DNA from: Symbiodinium natans
Lineage: Eukaryota; Sar; Dinophyceae; Suessiales; Symbiodiniaceae
Direction: 5' to 3'
Assembly: GCA_905221605.1 (NCBI GenBank)
Contig: CAJNDS010000313.1
Coordinates: 845,275 to 909,274 of the forward strand
DNA length: 64,000 nt
The notes under the pieces were generated by a model. That model saw nothing but the letters and a program-made list of their open reading frames with translations. It ran no database searches and was not told where the DNA came from. Of this stretch, positions 52,101 to 60,200 are shown in pieces; within the stretch, counting starts at the first letter, position 1; the number at the start of each line of letters is the position of its first letter. Position numbers and translations under genes: made by a program.

Positions 52101-53920
52101 TCGTGGAGGAGTCGGACGCGGCCAAGAGCTTCAACAGGCAGAGGGAGGCCACGTGTTTCAAGGGCCAGTCGATCTCGTGTTGATTGTGAGCAGAAGCCCG
52201 ATGGTTGGTTAGTTGAGGTTCCGAAACTGAAAACTGCCTCTATGGGTTTATGAGCAGAAGCCCGATGGTTGGTTAGTTGAGGTTTCGATTATAAGGCCCC
52301 GGAGAAGCCCTGATATCAAGTAACCACCCCCTTCAAGTATCAACTCTGAAACCTCCAAGGCTAATGGCGTTTTGTTAAGGATCTTTCGGCTTAGGGTTAT
52401 AGACCTTGGTTATGGCCCCTTAATATGGTCCCCTAAACCCTAAACCCTAAACCCTCAACATTAAACCCTAAACCCTCTTTAAAATATTCTGATGTAGGGG
52501 CCCTTGGGTTCTCGAGGGTAAATGAAAGGTACATAAAGGGTTTAGGGTTTAGGGGTTTAGGGGTTTAGGGTTTAGGGTTTAGGGTTGGTGGGGACCATGT
52601 AGCTACCCTTAGATTTGAAGCCCTTTACTAGGTTGGTGTTTTGGAACAGGTTTTATGTGCCTTACTTGGGTTTATAAGGGCCCTATTACATGTTGATATT
52701 TTTCAGAGGGTTTAAAGGCCAACCCAGATAACTGCCGAGGTCCTACACCCTAAACCCTAACCCCTAAACCCTAATCCCTAAACCCTAAACCCTAAACCCT
52801 AAACCCTAAACCCTTTGCTAGGTTTCAGGGCAGTTTGGAGAACTTCAGGGCACAGCCAGATCGGGAATTGGGGGTTTTTTGGGCACTTAGAGACTGGCTT
52901 TTCTCCATCCTAAGCCGTAGGGTTTAGGGTTTAGGGTTTGGGGTTTAGGGTTTAGGGTTTAGGGTTTAGGGTTGAAACCCTAGATTCCCAAACCCAGACT
53001 TGGGTGGCAGGTTGTAGCCGACACTGGCGCAGAGTGGTGCTACCTGCGGCCAAGTCGCAAGCGCGAGCGCTATCTCCAGGACCTGCATGGTTGGAAGGGT
53101 TTAGGGTTTAGGGTTCAGGGTTCAGGGTTCAGGGTTCAGGGTTCAGGGTTTAGGGCTAGTTGTTATTTTTGAGGGTTTAGGGTTTTGAGGGTTCAAGGCT
53201 TTTCGTGCAGGGTTTTCAGGTTTACGGTTTCAGGGTGGTCCGGCAAAGCAGTCAGCCCACCTTGAGCTCCTGCAGTGTGGAGGTTTCTTCCGATAATTGT
53301 TGGGTTTCAAGCCCTAAGCCTGAACTTTTTTGCGGTTTTTCCACCCAAAAGCCCAAAATTCAAAAGAATGCTTTAGAATTGTTTGGGGGGTGGGCGGGGG
53401 TGAAGCACGGGGTCCTCACTAAACCAACCCCCATACCCCAAACCCCAAACCCCAACACAATCCCAAAACCCCAAACCCTGAACCCTATTGGGGCTCCTTG
53501 AAACGACCCTCCTCGAGGGAAGGCTTGAAAACCTTGATGTCGTAGGCCAGCTGCGAACAGATAGCCCTTTGCAGCCGGGGAGGGTCCACGGCCTGATGTG
53601 ATGTGGCCGGGAGCCAAGAAGCCACGGGAAGCCACGCCGCTGGCAGCAAAGAGCTCATGCTGTTGGTCATGAGTGGGAACGCGCCTGCAGAGGGGAGAAG
53701 CCGTTTGCATCCAGCGCAGCGTGTTTTTGGTAAGAAGGGCCCGTGCCCTGCCTGAAGGTGGTGGCTCAAAATTGCGACCCTTCCGTCTGCTTCATGCAGG
53801 ACCCTGGGCGAGTCGAAGTGCAGGCGAGGCTGGTTTTTCTTCGGCCATGAAGCAGCCTGGTCCCTGCAGGAGGTCCAGATTGGGTGCATCAATGACTACG
53901 TCTGGCATTTGCTTGCATGA
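49093..53920 (+). CDS. Unit G: multi-exon gene, unknown protein
   Basis: First supported exon 49093 (includes an ATG), last exon ends at TGA 53918-53920. The 3' part is the best: 51938, 52109, 52822, 53018, 53575, 53693 and 53800 are all in phase over six junctions and end in a stop. One intron there (53730-53799) is a short ordinary GTAAG..GCAG intron. The 5' part (49093 to 51780) has good exons but some phase gaps, and the exon at 50942 begins MPELTEPEFW, so a separate gene could start there. No family recognised. Confidence 0.5.
49670..49846. repeat. Extreme C-rich tract of about 175 bases
   Basis: Almost only C with single T or G interruptions at 8-14 base intervals, ending in TTTCAAG. 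It gives false Pro-rich (+) and Gly-rich (-) frames. Confidence 0.95.
49921..49995 (+). CDS. Unit G exon
   Basis: Phase 0→0. Contains GKGDARGPLCSGGHPDCC, Cys/His-rich. Acceptor AATCACCAG, donor GTTAGG at 49996. Confidence 0.55.
50333..50381 (+). CDS. Unit G exon
   Basis: Phase 2→0. Reads SLRGETEERPLEMTFR. Acceptor CTTACTAG, donor GTTTAGGG at 50382. Confidence 0.5.
50477..50573 (+). CDS. Unit G exon
   Basis: Phase 1→2. Contains KPEVFKSNGSVDFFYHVC. Acceptor GCTTTACAG, donor GTAGGG at 50574; an in-frame TAG follows at once, so it could be a last exon. Confidence 0.55.
50698..50799. mobile_element. Family B element
   Basis: GTTGGGATGTCCCCCC to GAGAGAACATCC, internal ACTAACAGTCCTTACTAGGG / GGACTGTTAGTATAAG. 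Confidence 0.8.
50942..50973 (+). CDS. Unit G exon, possible start codon
   Basis: Phase 0→2. MPELTEPEFW. Acceptor GCGTCCCAG, donor GTAAGC at 50974, a consensus donor. Confidence 0.5.
51247..51310 (+). CDS. Unit G exon
   Basis: Phase 1→2 (phase 0 if AG at 51242 is used, as EG + same peptide). Contains WLYCLQPPCTELSASTEL. Donor GTGATC at 51311. Confidence 0.5.
51556..51780 (+). CDS. Unit G region with open frame
   Basis: Frame open from 51556 to the TAA of the next CCCTAAA array. Contains NEQPSMKGDDVSGWNCIK and AVMMAGVARIIF. Exact exon ends not determined; no TTTAGGG array lies within. Confidence 0.45.
   Translation: MKGVFFMLGVPLLHLYHFISLGFLHNFILRERKVSTFIGGINEQPSMKGDDVSGWNCIKAVMMAGVARIIFQEP
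51938..52042 (+). CDS. Unit G exon
   Basis: Phase 1→1. Contains LESHRLQIADVLKALGGP. Acceptor CTAGCAG, donor GTCTGG at 52043. Confidence 0.6.
52109..52185 (+). CDS. Unit G exon with consensus donor
   Basis: Phase 1→0. Contains QELQQAEGGHVFQGPVDL. Acceptor TCGTGGAG, donor GTGAGC at 52186. A second frame is open but ends in TGA. Confidence 0.6.
52187..52284. repeat. 34-base direct repeat pair
   Basis: TGAGCAGAAGCCCGATGGTT and the next 14 bases occur identically at 52187-52220 and 52251-52284, in the intron right after the exon at 52109. The second copy lacks a GT at its start. Confidence 0.85.
52822..52873 (+). CDS. Unit G exon
   Basis: Phase 0→1. Reads VSGQFGELQGTARSGIG. Acceptor TTTGCTAG, donor GTTTTTTG at 52874. 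Confidence 0.55.
53018..53098 (+). CDS. Unit G exon
   Basis: Phase 1→1. Contains EWCYLRPSRKRERYLQDL. Acceptor GGTTGTAG, donor GTTTAGGG at 53099. Confidence 0.6.
53575..53661 (+). CDS. Unit G exon
   Basis: Phase 1→1. Contains PDVMWPGAKKPREATPLA. Acceptor CCCTTTGCAG, donor GTTGGT at 53662. The opposite strand has a 135-codon open frame across this region, without splice support. Confidence 0.55.
53693..53729 (+). CDS. Unit G exon
   Basis: Phase 1→2. Reads EKPFASSAACF. The intron before it is only 31 bases by this reading, so either this acceptor or the previous donor may be wrong. Donor GTAAGA at 53730 is consensus. Confidence 0.45.
53800..53920 (+). CDS. Unit G last exon with stop codon
   Basis: Phase 2→stop (TGA). 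Contains RRGWFFFGHEAAWSLQEV, then INDYVWHLLA. Acceptor GCTTCATGCAG of a 70-base ordinary intron. Strongly protein-like over 39 codons. Confidence 0.65.
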
Positions 53921-54044
53921 TTGGTTTAAGGTGTAGGGTTTAGGGTTTAGGCCCTACACCCCACCAGTGCCAAATAGTAGTAGTTTGCACTAAACCCTAA
54001 ACCCTGAACCTTAAACCCTAAACCCTAAACCCTGATTTTGCAGC

Positions 54045-54114
54045 ATGGGCCAGAGAGGTTGGCATAAGAGCTGCAGATGCCACCCGGAGGTCTTGTCACG
54101 TGTGGTGCCAGGGG
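54045..54114 (+). CDS. Unit H exon 1 with start codon
   Basis: Phase start→1. MGQRGWHKSCRCHPEVLS. One base after the good acceptor GATTTTGCAG, a fitting place for spliced-leader trans-splicing. Donor GTTTTGGA at 54115. Confidence 0.55.
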
Positions 54115-56086
54115 GTTTTGGAGGGTTAAGGCTGGTAGTTTGGGACCTTACGGTTTAGGGTATAGGGTTCAGGGTTTAGGGTTTTTTGGGTCTTTAGAGT
54201 TTTTGGGGTTTTTAGTTGTTCAGGGTTCAGGGTTGTGACGTTCCCCCTTTTACTAACAGTCCTTAACAGGGATGATAGCACCCCCTCTATGAGAATCCCT
54301 ATTAAGGACTGTTAGTATACGGAGGAACATGCCAACTGTTAGTATATTCCGTACCTTCTTAGCCCAGTGGTACCCTTTACCCTTTTTTTGGTTCTGGGCT
54401 CCCTTATTTATAAAGTAACCAGCCCAAAAAAAGGGTGCCCTTATTGTTTAGGGTTTGGGGTTTGGGGTTTACGGTTTAGGGTTTAGGGCTACTAAGTGTA
54501 AGGCAGCTGTAGTTAAGAGTATGTATAGCTGCATTTTTGTGGGTGGAGGATCTTCCTCCTCCTGGGCCGGCCCGTCGGGTTGGAGGAGTTTAGAGTTTAG
54601 GGCTTAGGGTGAAGCTGCTGCGAAGGACTTCCAGCAGCAATGGGCAGCAAAGTATCTGCCAGGCAGGGGCAAGTGTTGCGGGGCTTCATTGTCTAGGGGT
54701 TTTAAGGGCTTCAGGGCTGGGTTTAGGGCTTAGGGTTTAGGGTTTAGGGTTTAGGGTCTAGGGTTTAGGTTTTAGGGTTTAGGGTTTAGGTTGTCCATGG
54801 CGTCAGGGTTCTGGAGCTTCGCATTTGCAGGGCTCCGGGTGTAGGATATGTTGGAGGTTCGTGGCTGCTGCTCCTTTTTACCCCAAACCCCATACAGCCC
54901 TAAACCCTGAACCCTAAGCCCTAAACCCTAAACCCTAAACCCTAAACCCTAAACCCTAAACCCAGCGCACTCTGCACCCCAACAGCTCGACAAATGCTTT
55001 GGCCACTCAAAACTCTCTCAAGCTTTCGGCTTTCGGGGTTTAGGACTTAGGGTTTAGGGTTTAGGGTGCAAGGCTTCGGGCTTCGGGCTTCGGGCTTGGA
55101 GTCTAGAATTTCTGCTCTAGGGTCTATGGGGTTAGGCCTCAGGATTTCTGCCGTGGGGCTTAGGGGTAGAATTTAGGGTTTAGGACATCTGCTCCATAAT
55201 ATATAAATATATATATATATTTATTTATTTATTTATTACTATTATTATGATTTATTATTTTTTTCTTATATTATATTATATGATATTATATTATCTTATC
55301 TTATCTTATATATATATATATATATACGTATGTAGGTATGTATGGGGGGGTTATCAATGAAGGCTTTCAGGAGGGTCGAAAGTCTTGTTAGAGCTGCTCA
55401 GCTCTTGGAGGGCTTGAACTGTACTAGTAGGCCGCTGTTCAGGATTGAGTGTCTAGGGTTTCGAGGTAATGCTCCAAGGGTTTAGGGTTTAGGGTTTAAT
55501 TAGGGTTTAGGGTTTAGGGTTTAGGGTTTAGGGTTTAGGGTTCTCCAAGGACTTTGAAAACCAAGCCCAAGCACACCTGCAGCCTGTACTCGAGTGTTCA
55601 CAGCTTGCACCCACTATGGCCGACCGTATTCAGGTGTTCGAACAAGGAACCCTAAACCCTAAACACTAAACCCTAAACCCTGAACCCTAATTAAACCCTA
55701 AACCCTAAACTGCAACAGCCTTAGCCCTGAAACCTATACCCTGAAGCCTCGAACGTAGACTTGAAACCTAAACCCAGAACTCTAAACCTATCCCTGAACC
55801 CGGACCGCAAAACCTCATCCCTGCTTGATGACTAAATCCCTGAACCATCAAGCCCAACCCTCACTGCGAAACCCTGACCCCTAAAAAAACCCCTAAACCC
55901 TGAATGCAAAACCCACCCGATGAGGACTGCGTGCGGAGGAGGCGAAACCTACGAGACGCGCGGAGGGCGAAAAGATGGCCCCAGGGGTTCGGGTTTATCA
56001 GTCTTACTTCTCTGTTTAACATGGCTCTGGTTATTGCCACTATTGATGGCATTGTAGTGGCGTACTTATCTTATTACCGTTGCTAG
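54045..56086 (+). CDS. Unit H: small multi-exon gene, unknown protein
   Basis: ATG 54045 to TAG 56084-56086. In-phase chain: 54045-54114, 54549-54587 (SSSSWAGPSGW), 54615-54698, an 8-base exon 54831-54838, 54986-55037, 55583-55633. The last exon (55925-56086) does not fit directly in phase, so a piece may be missing. The predicted C-terminus is hydrophobic and could anchor the protein in a membrane. Introns are telomere-type; one contains a family B and one a family F element. No family recognised. Confidence 0.45.
54232..54335. mobile_element. Family B element
   Basis: GTTGTGACGTTCCCCC to GGAGGAACATGCCAAC, internal ACTAACAGTCCTTAACAGGGAT and its complement. Confidence 0.8.
54363..54449. mobile_element. 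Family F element
   Basis: CCCAGTGGTACCC to AAAAAGGGTGCCC, with GGTTCTGGGCTCCCTT in the middle. Confidence 0.7.
54615..54698 (+). CDS. Unit H exon
   Basis: Phase 1→1. Contains KDFQQQWAAKYLPGRGKC. Acceptor GGGTGAAG, donor GTTTTAAG at 54699. Other frames are open as well. Confidence 0.5.
54986..55037 (+). CDS. Unit H exon
   Basis: Phase 0→1. Reads LDKCFGHSKLSQAFGFR. Acceptor CACCCCAACAG, donor GTTTAGGA at 55038. Confidence 0.55.
55195..55330. repeat. AT-rich microsatellite block
   Basis: TA repeats, ATTT repeats and TTATATTATATTATA-like steps in an intron of unit H. Confidence 0.9.
55583..55633 (+). CDS. Unit H exon
   Basis: Phase 1→1. Reads CTRVFTACTHYGRPYS. Acceptor CACCTGCAG, donor GTGTTC at 55634. 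Phase 0 is open too. Confidence 0.45.
55925..56086 (+). CDS. Unit H last exon, hydrophobic tail
   Basis: Open to TAG 56084-56086. Basic start (RRRRNLRDARRAKRW) then MALVIATIDGIVVAYLSY, a likely membrane segment. Acceptor CCGATGAG is only one possibility. Confidence 0.45.
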   Translation, partial: DCVRRRRNLRDARRAKRWPQGFGFISLTSLFNMALVIATIDGIVVAYLSYYRC

Positions 56087-57255
56087 CGATCGCATTTCCA
56101 AATACACGTACGCTTGGATCATTTCATGTAGGGTTTAGGGTTCAGGGTTCAGGGTTTATTTAGGGCTTAGGGTTTAGGGCTTAGGGCTTGGGGCTTAGGG
56201 CTCAGGGTTTAAGGTTTAGGGTTTAGGGTGGCGGTGGTGGTGTAGAGTGTAGGGCAGCATACGGCTTTTGAAGGGTTCTGGGCTTATGTCTTACAGGGAT
56301 TAGGGTCTAGGGTTTAGGGCTCAACGGGGTGGAGAATTATAGCTTGCAGGGTTTAGGTTTAGGGTTTAAAGTTCAGGGTTTTAGGGTTTAGGATTTAGGA
56401 TTCAGGGCGCAAGGGTTCGGGCACTTTTGAAGCGGGTAGTCCTCCCGCAACCCGTTTAAAGTGTCCTTTAACCTACGTAGTGCTAGCATGCACCCGAGAC
56501 CCTAAACATAGGGTCTTGGGTTTAGGGTTTAGGGTTTAGGGTTCAGGGTGTAGCGTATAAGCTGTTCTAGCTGTGAACTGCCAATAGCCCAAACCCCAAA
56601 TAGCCTAAACCCTACACACTCTTAACCCTTCACCCCTGGAAACCCTAAGCCCTAAGCACCTCAACCCGAAAGTACTCGAAGCACCCAAAGTAGCCTATGT
56701 CATGTAGCCTAAGCAGCTCAAGTACCCCAAACCCTGAAGACCCTTAAGCACCCCAAACCCTAAGTACCCTTAACCGAAAGACCCCAAAGCCACAGGACCC
56801 TGCACCGCAGCCCGCAACCATAGACCCTAGCCGGGCACATGCACTGTTTCAAAAAGCTCTAAACCCCCTAAACCCCTAAACCCCTAAACCCCTAAACCCC
56901 TAAACCCCTAAACCCCTAAACCCCCTAAACCCCTAAACCTCTAAACCCCTAAACCCCTAAACCCCTAAACCCCTAAACCCCTAAACCCCTAAACCCCTAA
57001 ACCCCGAAACCCCGAAACCCCTAAACCCCTAAACCCCAAACTTCAGACCCTGGACCCTAAAACCCCCGCCCCCCAACCGCCCCCACCCTAAACCTTAAAC
57101 CTTCAACCCGGAAACGCTAAACCCTCAACCCTAAACCCTAAGCCCTAAACTCTAAACCCCAAACCCTAAACCCTAAACCCTAAACCCCATACCCTAAACC
57201 CTAAACCCCCCCCTCCCCCACCCCCCGGCCCCAAACACATGGAACTTTGTTTTAG
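56087..57255. other. Gap between units H and I
   Basis: TTTAGGG-like arrays to 56560, degenerate CCCTAAA-like repeats, then an 8-mer CCCCTAAA array at 56860-57030 (about 20 units). No supported exon. Confidence 0.6.
56860..57030. repeat. 8-mer CCCCTAAA array
   Basis: About 20 nearly perfect units with one extra C; complementary in type to the TTTAGGGG array at 39545. Confidence 0.9.
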
Positions 57256-57289
57256 TCGCCAAGCCTACGGAAGTCCGTGGGACATGTGG
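57256..57289 (+). CDS. Unit I exon
   Basis: Phase 2→0. Reads RQAYGSPWDMW. Acceptor TTTGTTTTAG, donor GTTTCC at 57290. Phase 1 is open too. Confidence 0.5.
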
Positions 57290-60200
57290 GTTTCCGGGGT
57301 TTAGTTCTGCACTGCACCCTTACCAGCTGCTGCCACCTTCTATCCCAGAAGCGGTTTAGGGTTTAGAGTTTTTAGGGTTTGGGGTTTAGGGTTTATGGTT
57401 TAGGGTTCAGGGTTAGGGTTTAGGGTTTACGAGCCCACAGCCTCAATCCCTGAGACCCCACCAGAAATTCGGAGAGCCCTTTGGGGCTTGGCATGTCCCC
57501 CCTTATACTAACCGTCCTTAATTGGGATTAGGGTTTAGGGTTTAGGGTGTAGGGTTTAGGGATTAGGGTACCCCCTACTATCCTCCCTACTAAGGACTGG
57601 TAGTATAAGGGGGAACATCCCAACCTACATCCTGAAAGCCCACAGCCTCAATCCCGGTAAACTCCAAAAACCCTCAAGTACGAGGAAGATCAAACGCCAG
57701 GTGACAGGATGCCCCGTAATACCCTTGTTTATTTATTTATTTATTTTTATTATTAAAATATTTAAATATATTTTTACTATAGTTATTAATTGATTATTTT
57801 TATTTTTGTTTTTTTTCTTTGGGGGGGGGGGGGGGGGGGGGTGGGTTCCCGTATAAAGCCCCCTTTAAGGAAAAAAGGGGCACCCTTTTTGAATCCTAGG
57901 TTACTCGGCAACCTCGGGTGATGATCGGGATCCACTTCAACCCTTGTGTGCTCAGAAACCAGTCTCCATGTCTCAAGAAGGTGCCTGAGCATCAGAGTAG
58001 TCTAAACCCCAATGAACCACAATCCCGAAACCCTGAACCCTAAACCCTAAACCCTAAACCCTAAACCCTAAACCCTAAACCCTAAACCCTAAACCCTAAA
58101 CAGTAATCAAACACGAACTCCTAACCCTGAACCCTGAACCCCAAACCCTAAACCCTAAACCCTAAACCCTAAACCCTAAACCCTTCGCAGGGCGAGCTGG
58201 CAGCTCCTGCGGTGCCAAAGGCACCCGCAGGGGGCCACAGCGAGCTTCAGGTTTCAGACCTTCAAGTTGGGTTTAGGGTTCAGGGTTTAGGGGTTTAGGG
58301 GTTTAGGGTTTTTAGTGCTTATAGAATGGCTTTTCCCTGTGCTGTATGAACAGAGTCGCCGAGCTCATACCCCAGTGGTACCCTTTTTCCCCTTTTTTTG
58401 GTTCAAGGTTCGAGGGTTTAGGGTTTAGGGTTTAGGGTTTAGGGTTTAGGGTTTAGGGTAACCAACCCAAAAAAAGGGTGCCCTCATTAGAATATGGTTG
58501 CTGGGCCACCAAGTGAATGTTCTAGCGTGTTTGGCCCCAATAATGCTTGGGCCTCGCTTCTACATACCGAGCTTCGGCTTCGGAGCTTGGGTGGCCCTTC
58601 CAGTGTTTTTTTGAGGGTTTAGGGTTTAGGGTTTAGGGTTTAGGGTTTAGGGTTTAGGGTTTAGGGTTTGGGGTGATCCCCCAGGCCCTTTTGGGCTTTC
58701 CGGGGCCTTTGAGGGTTGCTGGCCTCTTAGGGGCCTCCCGAGGCCTTTTCGCACTTCCAGCGACCGGATCTTTGTGCAGTCTCGACATGTTTAGCAAAGT
58801 GAGACTGAGATGCAGACCCTAAGGGTCCATGTACCCATGTAGTACATATTTGGGCCCTCAAGCTTCTGTTTTGGAACCCCTTTAAGGCCCGAGTATATGC
58901 TAGATGGGTACATGGACCCTTTGGGAGAGGTTTATAAGAAACTTAAATATCAGGCCTCCAGGGACCTTTTGGATTAGTTTTCCCAAGCCTGAAGCTTGCG
59001 TTTGGGTGCAGTGCTTGTGGGGGGCCGGGGGTTCGTGCAGCGCCAGCTTATTGCAACAAGCAACCTTGCAAACTCAGGAGGATCTCACCTGCAGTCAAAA
59101 TTCCCCTCAGGGTCCATGTACCTACACAGGGAGTACTTGGGCCTTAGAGTACCTCCTATAGGGACTCTGGGGCCCAAGCATTCCCTATTTAGGTACGTGG
59201 TTCCTTAGCGTTCGTTTTGTCTTGAAGGTTCACGGTTCACGGTTTCGGGAGCATGACATTTGTTCTTGCCGGGTCCGAAACCCCAAGGGATGGTAAGACT
59301 TGAAACCCTAAACCCTAAACCCTAGACCCTAGACCCTAAACCCTAAACCCTACACCCTAAACCCTAAACCCTAAACCCTAAACCCTAAATGACTTGACAT
59401 GCCCTCAGCCGAGGCCACCAGCTATCCTGTGGCTCCGAGGCAGCCAGTACCGCCCCGGCCCGCGGCCGGGTGCTTGGAATTGCAGGTAAGGTTTAGGGTT
59501 TAGGGTTTGGGGTTTCGGGTCTAGGGCAGTCTAGGGTTTAGGGTTGAGGGTTTAGGGTTTGGCGTTGTAGCGTTCCTGAGGGAGGAGGGTTCAAGGGGGG
59601 CGTCTCCGTAAGGCTAGAGGTTTCCACAAGTGACCCGTAGTTTTGTTGTAAAACACTGTTTTCGCTCGACGCTTGTGCATTTTTTCAAGGTCGTATCTGA
59701 GGGTTGTCTTATTTTGTTGTATGTTTTCGGTTTTCGCTCGGGTTTGTAGTTACTTTGTTCGTGCCACTTCAAGTCCTCTGACTGCCAGGCTGCCACTGCC
59801 TTCAATACTTGCTGTGAGTATAATAATGTAGCAATGTAAGCAAATTTAAATAAGACTATATAAATATACCGGTACTATAATCTAACATTATAAGAACATA
59901 TTTAAGAGCCTCCGGCTCAAGCCGCCGACCCCGCTGGAGCATAGTTGAAAGGTTTAAACGCGCTCATCAGCTCAAAGGATGCCAAAAAAGTTGATGTGCT
60001 TGAGCCTCTGTGAAACGTTGGGACCCAAACAGGAGCTGAAGCCAGCTTGAAGGCCAGGGCAGCCCCATCAATTGGTAGGGGGGTAGGGGGTGGGAGGGGG
60101 GGGGGGTAGGGTAGGGGGGCGGGGGGGGGGCAGGGGGGGGGGTCAAAGGGGGGGGGGGTGGGGGGGCTTTTTGGTTTTTTCCCAAACGGCTCCTGTGTCC

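Larger units (their letters stand above)
57432..57655. repeat. 19-base direct repeat around a family B element
   Basis: AGCCCACAGCCTCAATCCC occurs at 57432-57450 and 57637-57655, on either side of the exon at 57465 and the family B element. Confidence 0.85.

Noticed and set aside
4270-53501. Peptides ending in LNPKP or starting FRVLGFRV
   Set aside because: These are translations of CCCTAAA and TTTAGGG units, so open frames that include them are extended beyond any real exon.
53485-53892. 135-codon open frame on the - strand
   Set aside because: The + strand here has a consensus donor, a good acceptor and a phase chain ending in a stop codon. The - frame has no splice or start support, though its length deserves a note.
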